Part shown: piece by piece, positions 46,461-58,228 of the stretch
Layout: each line of letters starts with the position of its first letter
How positions within the stretch are numbered: the stretch's first letter is position 1
Source of the DNA: Stomorhina lunata
Taxonomy: Eukaryota; Arthropoda; Insecta; Diptera; Rhiniidae
DNA length: 64,000 bases
NCBI GenBank assembly: GCA_933228675.1
Contig: OW121742.1
Coordinates: forward strand, 124,101,983 to 124,165,982
Direction: 5' to 3'
Program-made: the position numbers and the translations under genes
The notes under the pieces: model-generated
Database searches by the model: none
The model's input: only the letters and a program-made list of their open reading frames with translations
What the model was told of the DNA's origin: nothing

Positions 46461-49372
46461 CTAGAAGAAAATCAAAAAATAAATAATTTTCATAATATCA
46501 ATAGGTAGAATCAGGACTAAATAAGAAGCTTGACTTAAAATAGAACCAGAATGAGATTTAAATCCTAACTAGAATTTGAACCAAAACTGGATTCAGAAGA
46601 ACCGAACTCGAACTGGAACCAAAATACTAACTATAACCTCGCCTAGTATTACAAATGGAAACTATCTCGAATCCGAAATCAACTAGATCCTAGAAACTAA
46701 ATACGATTTTGAACTGGAACGTTAACTAGAATCTTAACCGGAGAATTGAATTCGAACCTGAACATCTGAATTATTACTTTACCTAGAAACACAGCTAATT
46801 TTCGAAATTTTTAGCTAATTTTTCGAAATTTTGTTTTTAAGTCATAAGTCACCTTTTCCCTTTTCATAAACCGGCTATACTTTTCATAGACCGGGTATAC
46901 TAACTATAGTCTGAACTTAACTAGAACCTTTATTAAAATCTGTAGAACTAGAACCTGACCAATACTATAAATTCCCATCTGAAATGAACTCCAACTTGGA
47001 TTAAAGCTTGAATTAGAACTTTAAATTTAATGTGTTGTTTATATAACTCAAGCGGCTGACGATTGAGTGAAATTTACACGTGTTTTGTTATTGTAACTAA
47101 AACAAAATACTTTTAAATTTCACTCAATCGTCAGCCGCTTGAGTTATATAAACCCCACATAATTTTAAGGAATTTTAATGAACTTCAGTTTCAACTTTGA
47201 GTTCAGTTGAAACTAAACTCGAGCCTGAACTAAATAGAACCTGTATAAAGAAGAATCTGAATAAGATTCTAAGCCAGAACCTTAATCAGAGACCAAAATC
47301 GCACCTAAGCTGAAACCTGATTTTGAATCTTAACTAGAATTAAAACTGGAAACTGAACTCAAACGTGGACTAAAACCTAAAGTAAATCCTCTAATATAAT
47401 CTGAACATAAAGCTGATCTTGAATACAAACTTTAGAAACTTTACTAAAACCCGAAACTTTACTGGAGCCCAAACTAGAAACTAAACTTTAGCCGCACCCA
47501 GAAGACGTATCTAAACTTGAACCATAACTAGAGCTCAATGTAGAAACTGAACTAGAACCTAAATTAGAACTTGAAGTTGATGTAAATAAGAACCTAAACT
47601 CGAACCAGAATTAGAACTTGAACTTCCTAACTTAAACTTGAATATAAATCTAAACTAAGGCCTCCGCTAGATACTGAACTGTAAAACAAGATCTTAACTA
47701 GAACCAAAATCAGAAACTGAACCTGGAAACTGATTTTCGTTAAAGACTATAACTGTGGACTTGAACCTTAAATGATAACTCTATCTAGAATCGGAACAAG
47801 AAACTTTATTGGAGTCCAAATGGGAGCCTAAGCTAGAAACTGAGCTCAAAACTAAACTAGAACCCGAAACTGAACACGAAACTAAACTAGATCCTTTAAA
47901 ATAACATAACCTAGAAACTGAACTTAAGTCTAAACTATTTCTAAAGAACTAGAAATCATCACGAATCTTAAACTAAGCCTAAATTTATGACCGAAATCTA
48001 GCCTAAAACTGAAACGTAGCCAAAAACTAAAACTTTTAATAAAACCTGAACTCGATCCAAAACTCCGACCAAAATTCAAGTTTGAATTAGAACCTAAATC
48101 AAATCAAAACTAGAACCTGAACTCAAACTAGAACCTTTACTAGAACTAGATTTTTGTATTATAACCAGAAAACGAATCCCAACCAGGACAATTGAAATCG
48201 AACCTAAACTAGAACCTAATATGAAAACCAAGCCTGATTTAAAATTAAAGTTTTAACTGAAACTTGAGCTAGGGTAATAACTAGAACCAGAACAAAAATT
48301 AAGAACCTGAACTCGAACCAAAATCGAGAACCTGAACTCGTACGGAAACCAGAACTTGATCCTTCATTAAAATGAGAGCAGGAACCCGGATCAGGGTAAG
48401 AAGATGTAGTCCAACCCAGCTGGAAAATAATCGCAAATTCGAATGGAAGCTTAAACTGGATCCAGAAATCACATAGTATTTAGAAGAACAAGCCGAGCTA
48501 GAATCAAAATAACAACGAAAATTCTAACTCGAACGGGAACGGAAACCAGAAGTCGATCCTAAATTAGAACAAGAACCGGAACCTGAATTAGAGCCAGAAC
48601 CTAAAGTTTAAATTCGAATCGAGATAAACTGGCACCAGAACTCGAATAAAAACTAGAACATGAACCTAAGCTACAATAGCATACAAAATTACAACGAAAA
48701 TTCTAGCTTAAACATGATTGCAATCTAATCAGAACTAGGATCTGAACTCGTAGCCAGAACTAGAATTTAATCCTGAAAACGAATCCAAACAAGCAAGAAC
48801 ATGGAATTAAATCTAAACTCGAACCTAAACTGGATCTTAAACAAGAACGTAATCCATAACGGGAACCTGAAGTCGAAACTGGACTAAATCCTGAACTAAA
48901 ATCTAAACCGCAACTTAATTTATTACTTGAATTAGAACCAAAACTCAACTGAAACAAAGCTCAAGAACGGAACCAAGCATGAATTAGAATCTCTACTAAA
49001 TACTGAGCTTGAGTAATAACGAAAACTGGAACCTGAACTCGAAATTAGCCTTGAGCCAAGGCTCAAACTCAAGCACAAACTGCAAAGTAAGCCGAACACG
49101 AACTGGAATCTAAACTTGGGTTTGAAAAAAAAAATTGAATCAATAAAATATCATTGAAGAATTGAGAATTTTAAAGCCGATTTGTATACAATTTTCTTGT
49201 TGTAACCAACTTCTTTTAAAATATTGCATTACCAACTTAATTTAATATATGGTTTGTTTCTCGACTACATTTTTTGTTTGTACATATTATAGACACACAC
49301 CCTTAAGGGAAATTCTATGAAAATTTCCCTTTTAGAAAGCAGAAATTATTTTTGTTTACTTCATCGACTTAC
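46461..49372 (-). other. Intron of the TTC36-like gene, filled with decayed GAAC repeat
   Basis: GTAAGT donor (49367-49372) to CTTCTAG acceptor (46461), 2912 bp. From about 46500 to 49120 nearly all sequence is built of short degenerate words such as GAACTAGAACCTGAACTCGA with no fixed long period, very like the 11-bp satellite at 21 kb after heavy mutation. A perfect 40-bp inverted repeat lies inside at 47037-47153. The minus-strand ORF at 48760-48957 (serine/leucine-rich) is a low-complexity read of this repeat. Confidence 0.85.
47037..47153. repeat. Perfect 40-bp inverted repeat in intron (hairpin)
   Basis: Arm 47037-47076 is the exact reverse complement of 47114-47153, with a 37-nt loop. 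The arm core is ACTCAAGCGGCTGACGATTG, much richer in G+C than its surroundings. No clear target-site duplication flanks it. Either a tiny MITE with long terminal inverted repeats or a structured RNA hairpin in the pre-mRNA. Confidence 0.85.
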
Positions 49373-49703
49373 CCTCATCTTTTCCAGCCAATCTCAAAGC
49401 CTGGGCACGATTATTATAAACTGAAGCTCGTTTTGGAGTTAACAACAAAGCTTCTGAGAACTTTTCTAAAGCTTCATTTAACTTTTGTTCTTCAGCCAAC
49501 TTTACTGCTTCTAGTTCCAAATGTTTTGATTTCTTTAGAACCTCTGTTGGGTAGTTCAAAGCCTCATCATTGTCTACTAAAGGCTCTGACGAATCGGGAT
49601 TTATTAGTTGGGCCTCCAAAGAGGAAGTCAATTCTAAGGGATTGAAGATCGATTCCAAAACCTTTTGATCGTGGGCACTTAAACATGATTTGGTAAGAGG
49701 CAT
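49373..49703 (-). CDS. Ttc36: TTC36-like TPR protein, exon 1
   Basis: Codes residues 1-110 plus one base. ATG at 49703-49701 is preceded by ACCAAAA, a good fly start context, and is the first ATG after an in-frame AT-rich leader. An acidic, poorly structured N-terminus (DQKVLESIFNPLE near 12-24) precedes TPR1 (LELEAVKLAEEQKLNEALEK then FSEALLLTP, residues 62-90) and most of TPR2 (ASVYNNRAQALRLAGKDE, 93-110). The frame ends at GAG G, immediately followed by GTAAGT. Joining that G to exon 2 restores GCT GCC TTT GCT GAC, so TPR2 is continuous. No signal peptide or membrane segment. An open frame on the other strand (49352-49645) is a shadow. Confidence 0.9.
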
Positions 49704-49759
49704 TTTTGGTTATAGTTTTGTTTTGAGGTTTTTGATGTTGACTTTAGGAGATTTAAAAT

Positions 49760-49854
49760 TAAACTGATCAGTTAATATTAGTTCTAAAGATTCTGCTATT
49801 ATAACGAGATTTATTTAAATGAAGCAGGTGTTTGTTGTTCATTTTTGTTTATAT
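49760..49854 (-). promoter_or_regulatory. Candidate core promoter of the TTC36-like gene
   Basis: Minus strand has TATAAAC (TATA at 49848-49853) and a TCAKTY-type initiator TCATTT (A at 49820) 33 bp downstream, slightly long. An alternative initiator TCAGTT (A at 49765) would give a 62-nt leader but lacks TATA and DPE. Further upstream, CGATCGATCGAGCGACCGAC at about 49890-49912 is a low-complexity GATC run. Confidence 0.35.
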
Positions 49855-50054
49855 CAGCGCCATAAGATGCAAATTAACATGTTTAACTGGTCGGTCGCTC
49901 GATCGATCGGTCTATTTTTTTTAAATAAATAAAATTAATTTTGTATAAGATCGTGTGTGTATTTTTGGGGCTTGAATTGAACAACATGCGAGCGAGTGTT
50001 TGATTGAACAACTGAACGGAGTTAAAGAATTTTGAAAGGGGGAGAATTTATTTT

Positions 50055-51845
50055 CTTATTTTTTTGGGAAATATTTCAAAAATTTCTTATTTTGATAGGA
50101 ATTTTTTTCAAAAATTTCATATTTTTATAGGAATTTTTTTCAAAAATTTCATATTTTTATAGGAAATTTTACAAAAATTAAAAAAATAGATTTTTAAAAC
50201 TTTCCCATCAAAATCACACATTTTTGAAAATTTTCCTATAAAAATAATAAATTTTTGAAAAATTTCCTATAGAAATAAGAAATTTTGAAAAATTTTCTAT
50301 AAATATAAGAAATTTTTGAAAACTATTCTATAAAAATAAAAAAATTTCTTAAAACAAAAAATAAAAAAAATTTTGAAAAATTTCCTAAAAAAATAAGAAA
50401 TTTTTGAAAAATTTCCTAAAAAAATAAGAAACTTTTGAAAAATTTCCTATAAAAATAAGAAATTTTGAAAAATTTTCTATAAATATAAGAAATTTTTGAA
50501 AACTTTTCTATAAAAATAAAAAAAATTTCTTAAAAAAATAAAAAAAATTTTGAAAAATTTCCTAAAAAATAAGAAATTTTTGAAAAATTTCCTAAAAAAA
50601 TAATAAATTTTTGAAAAATTTCCTATAAAAATAAGAAAGTTTGAAAAATTTTCTATAAATATAAGAAATTTTTGAAAACTATTCTATAAAAATAAAAAAA
50701 TTTCTTAAAAAAAATTTGAAAAATTTCCTAAAAAAATAAGAAATTTTTGAAAAATTTCCTAAAAAAATAAGAAACTTTTGAAAAATTTCCTACGAAAATA
50801 AGAAACTTTTGAAAAATTTCCTATAAAAATAAGAAATTTTTGAAAAATTTCCTATAAAAATAAGAAATCTTTGAAAAATTTCCTATAAAAATAAGAACTT
50901 TTTGAAAAATTTCCTATAAAAATAAGAAATTTTTGAAAAATTTCCTATAAAAATAAGAAATTTTTAAAAAAATTCCTATCAAAATAAGAAATTTTTGAAA
51001 AATTTCCTATAAAAATAAGAAATTTTTGAAAAATTTCCTATAATAATAAGAAATTTTTGAAAAACTTCTTATAAAAATAAGAAATTTTTGAGAAGCTTCC
51101 TAAAAAAATGACAATTTTTTGAAAAATTTCCTATAAAAATAAGAAATTTTTGAAAAATTTCCTGTAAAAATAAGAAATTTTTGAAAAATTTCCTGTAAAA
51201 ATAAGAATTTTTGAACAACTTCCTATAAAAATTAGAAATTTTTGAAAATTTTCCTATAAAAATAAGATATTTTCGAAAAATTTCCTATAAAAATAAGAAA
51301 TTTTCGAAAAATTTCCTATAAAAATAAGAAATTTTTGAAAAATTTCCTATAAAAATAAAAAATGTTTGAAAAATTTCCTATAAAAATAAGAAATTTAAAA
51401 AAAAATCCTATAAAAAATAAGAAATTTTTGAAAAATTTCCTATAAAAAATACGAAATTTTTGAAAAATTTCCTATAAAAATAAGAAATTTTTGAAGAATT
51501 TTCTATAAAGAAAAGAAATTTTAAAAAAACATCCTATAAAAAATAAGAAATTTTTGAAAAATTTCTTATTTTTATAGGAAATTTTTCAAACATTTCTAGT
51601 TTTTATAGGAAATTTTTCAAAAATTTCTTATTTTGATAGAATTTTTTTCTAAAATTTCTTATTTTTCTAGGAATTTTTTCAAAAGTTTCTTATTTTTATA
51701 AGAAGTTTTTAAAAAAATTTCTTATTTTCACAGGAAATTTTTTAAAAATTTCTTATTTTTAAAGGAAATTTTTTAAAAATTTCTTATTTTTAAAGGAAAT
51801 TTTTTAAAAATTTCTTATTTTTAAAGGAATATTTTAAAAAATGTT
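50055..51845 (-). repeat. 31-bp hairpin-monomer array, mostly inverted, with orientation switch
   Basis: Monomers read AAATTTCCTATAAAAATAAG + AAATTTTTGAA, the reverse complement of the 5-17 kb family. At about 51555 the array flips and continues as TTTCTTATTTTTATAGGAAA to 51845. The left edge (50055-50170) is also in the plus orientation, so the block has two switches. A multi-monomer segment with AAACTATTCTATAAAAATAA recurs at about 50320 and 50670. Confidence 0.88.
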
Positions 51846-53100
51846 TAATACTCACCTTTTTCGTTAAAAGCTTTTTTCAAGCTTTTTGAGATAATCTCTT
51901 AAAATTTAAAGCCTTTTCTTTTATTTTTTAAAAACAATTTATTAATGTTCTTTTTTTATTTTATTTATTTTTTTTTAATAATTTTTGTTGTTGTCTTTTT
52001 TATAATATCATTCTTTTTCTTGTTGTTTTTTTAAATTATTTTTTCATATAATTAATAATATAATCATTTTTCTCATATTTTGTTTTTATATTTAATGTAT
52101 ATGTAAATATTAAGGACAATATTATTTTAGCCGTTAATTTAAATTAAACATTCCTTTTTTTTTATTTTTTTCTTTTTTAATTAAATAATTATTAATAATA
52201 ATATATATTTTTTAATAATATTAATAATAATAAATCAGCTTGTTTTTTTTAATTAATTTATATTTATTTTAATATATTTTTTTATATATATTTGCTATGC
52301 TAATGCATTAATGTATTTTTTTTAATTTTTTTGGTTTTTAATTTATGAAATTATTTTTAATAATTAATATATATGTATATATATATTTTTTTGAATAATA
52401 ATGGGTTTTGTTTATATATATATAAATTTTTTAGATATATATTTAGATTTTTTAGACTTTTTTTTATTTTTTTTTTAAATATTTTATAATTTTTTTATAT
52501 AGTTTTTATATATTTATATTTTTTATTTTTAAATGTTTAACCTTAAACGTTTTTTGTTTTTAATTTTTTATATTTAATATTTAAAATTAATTTACACAGC
52601 TGTTTAGTTTTGTTTTTAATATTTATTTATAATATATGTATAATATATATTTATTTTTAAAAAATTCTTTTTTCTTTTTAAATAAATGTATAGCTCGCAT
52701 TTTTTTCTCGTTTTTTTATTTTTTCACCTAAAGAATAAATCCTAAAACTTCAATGGTGTTTTTTTTTAATTCAATTTTCTTTCTATTCTAAAAGCTTGCT
52801 TGATATTTAAATTAAAATTTTAAATATATTATTTACATTTGAATAATATATTTTTTTTTAAATATTAAAAATATTTTTTAACCTTAAAATATTTGTTTAA
52901 ATTTTTTTTTATTTCTTTCTTAAGAAAAAAGTCTCGCTTTATTATAAAATGTAAAATTTGTTGCCAGTGTTGCCTTTTATGTTTCGAGATCGGATAATGC
53001 CAGTGCTGCCATCTGGCAACTAATATTGCTAAAGTAAAATTTTGCTTCTTTGACGCAAACTTCCTCAAAAAACGCTGCTTTTATTGTTTATTTATTTATC
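51846..53100. other. Extremely AT-rich DNA
   Basis: Long T runs and (AT)n-like stretches. The only less AT-rich patch, 52960-53060, has TGCCAGTGTTGCC (52962) and TGCCAGTGCTGCC (52998) followed by CTGGCAAC. The minus-strand ORF at 52865-53068 crosses this patch and is not gene-like. Confidence 0.5.
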
Positions 53101-53104
53101 AAAA

Positions 53105-54935
53105 GTTTTTTGTATAGAAAAATTTTCTATAGAAACATTTTTTATCGAAAAATTTTCTATAGAAAAATTTTCTATTGAAAAATTTTTTTATCAAAAAATT
53201 TTCTCTAGAAAAATTTTTTTATCGAAAAATTTTCACTAGAAAAATTTTTTTATCGAAAATTTTTCTATAGGAAATTTTTTTATCAAAAATTTTTTATAGA
53301 AATTTTTTTTATCAAAAATTTTGTATAGAAATTTTTTTTTATCGAAAAATGTTATCAAAAATTTTTCTATAGAAAAATTTTTTTATCAAAAATTTTTCTA
53401 TATAAAAATTTTGTTATCAAAAATTTTTTTATAGAAAAATTTTTTTATCGAAAATTTTTCTATAGAAAAATTTTTGTATAGAAAAATTTTTTTATCGAAA
53501 TTTTTTTTATAGAAAAATTTTTTTTATTGAAAATTTTTTTATTGAAAATTTTTCTAAAGAATTTTTTTTTTTATTGAAAGTTTTTCTATAGAAAAATGTT
53601 TTTTATTTCTATAGAAAAATTTTTTTATCGAAAAATTTTTTTATCGAAAATTTTTCTATAGAAACATTTTTTTTATCGAAAATTTTTCTATAGAAAAATT
53701 ATTTTTATCGAAAATTTTTCTATAGAAACATTTTTTTATTGAGAAATTTTCTATAGAAAAATTTTCTATACAAAGATTTTTGTATCAAAAATTTTTCTAT
53801 ATAAAAGTTTTTTTATCGAAAAATTTTCTAAAGAAAAATTTTTTTATTTAAAAATTTTCTATAGAAAATTTCCATAAAAATTTTTTTTTATCAAAAATTC
53901 TTTTATAGAAAAATTTTTTTATCGAAAATTTTTCTATAGAAAAATTTTCCTATAGAAAATTTTTTTTATCGAAAATTTTTTTATAGAAAAATTTTTTTTA
54001 TTGAAAATTTTTTTATAGAAAAATTTTTTTTTATTGAAAATTTTTCTATAGAAAAATTTTTTTATAGAAAAATTTTTTTTATTGAAAATTTTTCTATAGA
54101 AAAAATTTTTTTATTAAAAATTTTTCTATAGAAAAATTTTTGTAAAGAAAATTTTTTTTTATTGAAAGTTTTTCTATAGAAAAATTTTTTTATCGAAAAA
54201 TTTTTTTATCGGAAATTTTTCTATAGAAAAATTTTTTTATCGAAAATTTTTCTATAGAAAAATTTTTTTTATCGAAAATTTTTCTATAGAAAAATTTTTT
54301 TTATCGAAAATTTTTCGATAGAAAAATTTTTTTATTGAAAAATTTTCTATAGAAAAATTTTTTATCAAAAATTTTTCTATATAAAAGTTTTTTTATCGAA
54401 AAATTTTCTAAAGAAAAATTTTTTTATTTAAAAATTTTCTATAGAAAATTTCCATAAAAAATTTTTTTATAAAAAACTTTTCTATAAAAAATGTTTTTAT
54501 TGAAAAATTTTTTTATCAAAAATTTTTTTTATTGAAAAATTTTCTATAGACAAATTTTTTTATCAAAAATTTTTTTCGATAAAAAAATTTTTCTATAGAA
54601 AATTTTTTTTTTCGAAAATTTTCTACAGACAAATTTTTATATCGAAAAGAATTTTTCTATAGAAAATTTTCTATAGAAAAATTTTCTATAGAAACATTTT
54701 TTTATCGAAAAATTTTCTATTGAAAAATTTTTTTATCGAAAAATTTTCTTTAAAAAAATATTTTTATCGAAAAATTGTCTTAAGAAAATATTTTTATCGA
54801 AAAATTATCTATAGAAAAATTTTTTTATCAAAAAATTTTCTATACAAAAATTTTTTTATTGAAAAATTTATTATAGAAAATTTTTTTTTATCGAAAAATT
54901 TTCTTTAGAAGAGACTTTTTATAAAAAATTTTTCA
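53105..54935 (+). repeat. ~32-bp monomer array (ATCGAAAATTTTTCTATAGA)
   Basis: Monomers of ATCGAAAATTTTTCTATAGA + AAAATTTTTTT with variable T runs. Same TTTTTCTATAGAAAAA core as the arrays at 38-44 kb, but with TATCG/TATTG spacers. The segment with TTCCATAAAAATTTTTT after CTAAAGAAAAATT recurs at about 53865 and 54450, so blocks have been copied. The ORF 54720-54908 is an array read-through. Confidence 0.9.
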
Positions 54936-56880
54936 ATTTTTAAAGAAAATTTGACATGGATCGATTTCTTTATTTACCAAACCAATTAATCCATTTCCGA
55001 TCATTTGTTTTCTCTAAACTTGTAACATAAAAAAGCAACCCTCGTATTATGTGTGAAAAATTGTGATTTATGAATTTGAAAAATAATTTTGGTGATTTTG
55101 TGAAAATATGCAATAAAATTTCTATTAATATTTAATTCAGCTTTTTTCTTTTTAAAAACGTCTAAATAGATTTAAAAGTTTTATACAAAACTTTGGATAT
55201 AACTTTACAAAGCTTATAAAGCTTTTCCTACAAGCTTTTAGTTTACATCCATTTGCGAAAAGTCCCTTATTTTTCTCTTATAAGTATTTTTCTTTCCTTA
55301 AAAGAGATTTTGGTTTTGAAATGTTTTTCGTTAAAAATTTATTTATTTACATTAAAATTATCATTATGACTTATACTAGAAATTTATCATTATTTTGATA
55401 TTAATTAATTTGTTTATATCATTTTGCTCTAAAATTTTAATGTGGCACGTAAATTTGGTTTAAATGTAAAAATTGTTGTGTTGAGATGGTTTTGAATTTT
55501 AAATCTAGACTAACCTTATCTTGATTCAAATATAAAATATTGTGTGAATATTTAAATAAAATTTCAAAGTTTTCATGCTAACGCATTAAGCTCCTAAAAA
55601 GCTTTTTTGAAACGATATATAAAAGCATAAGCAAGATTTAAATTGGCTGCATTATATTAAAGCTTTTGAATTTTTTGGTAAATATTAAAGAAAGCAAAAA
55701 AGCTGAATCCAGAAAATAAAACAAATAATTGTATGTGGAAAAGCTTTTTTTATAAAAGCTATGGCTAAGTGTCTGAAAACAAGCTTTCCTAGTTTTATTT
55801 GTTCATAATCAAATTTTTTAAATGAAACATTTTTAATTAGTTTTTGCTGTTTTTTTAGTTTAATTATTTCTTTAGAATTTTATAGTCAACATCTTTTGGC
55901 AAAATATTGTTAATTTCAAGCTCTTGTTTAATTTTGTATTTTTTTTTTGTTTTGTTTTTGTTAATAGACCTGTTTTGTTGTTTTTTAGTTTGTGCTAAAT
56001 AATTTTTGTTTTAAAACACAAACGATTGTCAATTAAGTTCACAACCTTTTACAGGAGTCTTTAAATTTTTCCTACTACTTTTTAAGAAAAATTATAGAAA
56101 AAAAGCTTTTTTTTTGGTTTTTTGATAAGGAACAAATAAATCTAGGGATTTTAAAAAGAAATTTAAAATTATAAAAATAATATTTATAGTTTTGAAATAA
56201 AAAAGCGAGACTGAAAATATCAAGCGAAAATTTGGAATTTTATATTTAAAAAAAAGAGCAAGCTTTTGTCCTAATAAATTGATTTACACAATATCTACAT
56301 TTTTTACTTCTTTAACTAACATTTTCAAAGTTTAACTAATTTTCTTATTTTTTTTTTGGTTTTTGGTAAAGATTTGAATTATACATTTTTTTGTTTCAAG
56401 TAGAGGGATTTGGGAGTTGTCTATACAAAATTATATATGTATAAGCTTTTTAAAGTTTTTTTTCAATAATTCTTTTTTAATAAATGCTTAGAGTTTTTAT
56501 ATTTATGTAAATATTGTTTTAATTTTTTTTTGGATTTTCTGTAAGATTTTTTTTATTTTTTAGTAATTTTTTATATTATTTTAAATATATCATATTTTAA
56601 TAAATTACAATTTTGTTAATGAATTTGCATAAAAATTTTAACTGTTTACATTTACGGATTGGTTTGATGTTGAAAAAAATGTTGTCATGATTAAATAATA
56701 TTTTTAAATTTTTCGTTAAATATTTTAAGATTTTTATAAATTTTTTACAATATTTTTTATTAAACTTTTGGGAAAAAGCAAATTGCAATCAATATATTTA
56801 TTTATATATTGAAAAGCTTTTAATTAGGAAAAATTTTAAGCGTAATTTTGAAATTTTTTATTTTTTTGTATAAAAACCTC
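54936..56880. other. AT-rich DNA with scattered AAGCTTTT words
   Basis: No gene. AAAGCTTTT/AAAAGCTT words increase from 55600 on and lead into the duplicated block. Confidence 0.45.
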
Positions 56881-58228
56881 ATTTTTAATTTGTTGGGAGA
56901 AAAATAAAAAGCTTTAAATAAGATCCTAAATCATTTTAAAGGTTTACTTCTCAATTACTGTTAAAAATATATTAAACATTTTCGGTAACGTTCAAAAGTG
57001 GTTAAAGTCAAAAAAGCTTTCAAAAAGCTTTGAACAATAAAAAGCTTTCAAAAAGCTTTTAACATAAAAAAGCGTTTATTTAGATTTTATAATCATATTT
57101 GAGCGTTTTTTTGCAATTATGATTAAAAATGGTTGGAATCACTTCATAAGTTTCCAAAATAATAAAAGTTGGGAGAAAAATAAAAAGCTTTAAATAAAAA
57201 TATTAAAAATTTTTCAGTAACGTTCAAAAATGTTAAAAAGCTTTTAACATATAAAAGCTTTCAGTAAAATTTTATAATCATATTTGAGCGTTTCTTTGCA
57301 ATTATGTTTAAAAATGGTTGGAATCACTTCATAAGCTTCCAAAATAAAAGAAGCTTTAGAAAAAGCTTTTAAAAATAAAAAAGATATTTAATAATAATAT
57401 TTCTTGAAAATTATAGTAAACTCTAAAAATGTCATAAAAGCTTTTCAAAAATATTATAAAGTAAAAAGCTTTAACAAAGCTCTTACAATAATTTTTCTCT
57501 TACAAAAATTTTCGGTTACGCTCAAAAATGTTGAAAGTCATAAAAGCTTTAAACATTTTTAATTTGTTGGGAGAAAAATAAAAAGCTTTAAATAAGATCC
57601 TAAATCATTTTAAAGGTTTATTTCTCAATTACTGTTAGAAATATACTAAACATTTTCGGTAACGTTCAAAAGTGGTTAAAGTCAAAAAAGCTTTCAAAAA
57701 GCGTTGAACAATAAAAAGCTTTCAAAAAGCTTTTAACATAAAAATCGTTTATTTAGATTTTATAATCATATTTGAGCGTTTTTTTGCAATTATGATTAAA
57801 AATGGTTGGAATCACTTCATAAGTTTCCAAAATAATAAAAGTTGGGAGAAAAATAAAAAGCTTTAAATAAAAATATTAAAAATTTTTCAGTAACGTTCAA
57901 AAATGTTAAAAAGCTTTTAACATATAAAAGCTTTCAGTAAAATTTTATAATCATATTTGAGCGTTTCTTTGCAATTATGTTTAAAAATGGTTGGAATCAC
58001 TTCATAAGCTTCCAAAATAAAAGAAGCTTTAGAAAAAGCTTTTAAAAATAAAAAAGATATTTAATAATAATATTTCTTGAAAATTATAGTAAACTCTAAA
58101 AATGTCATAAAAGCTTTTCAAAAATATTATAAAGTAAAAAGCTTTAACAAAGCTCTTACAATAATTTTTCTCTTACAAAAATTTTCGGTTACGCTCAAAA
58201 ATGTTGAAAGTCATAAAAGCTTTAAACA
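56881..58228 (+). repeat. 674-bp tandem duplication, AAGCTTT-rich
   Basis: Positions 56881-57554 and 57555-58228 are nearly identical direct copies; for example AATTTGTTGGGAGAAAAATA starts at 56887 and 57561. Within each copy a smaller related block recurs (TTATAATCATATTTGAGCGT, GGTTGGAATCACTTCATAAG). Further diverged copies follow to about 58800. Confidence 0.9.

Noticed and set aside
48760..48957. Minus-strand 65-residue frame in the TTC36 intron
   Set aside because: It reads the degenerate GAAC repeat as serine/leucine runs. It lies within the intron with no support as an exon.
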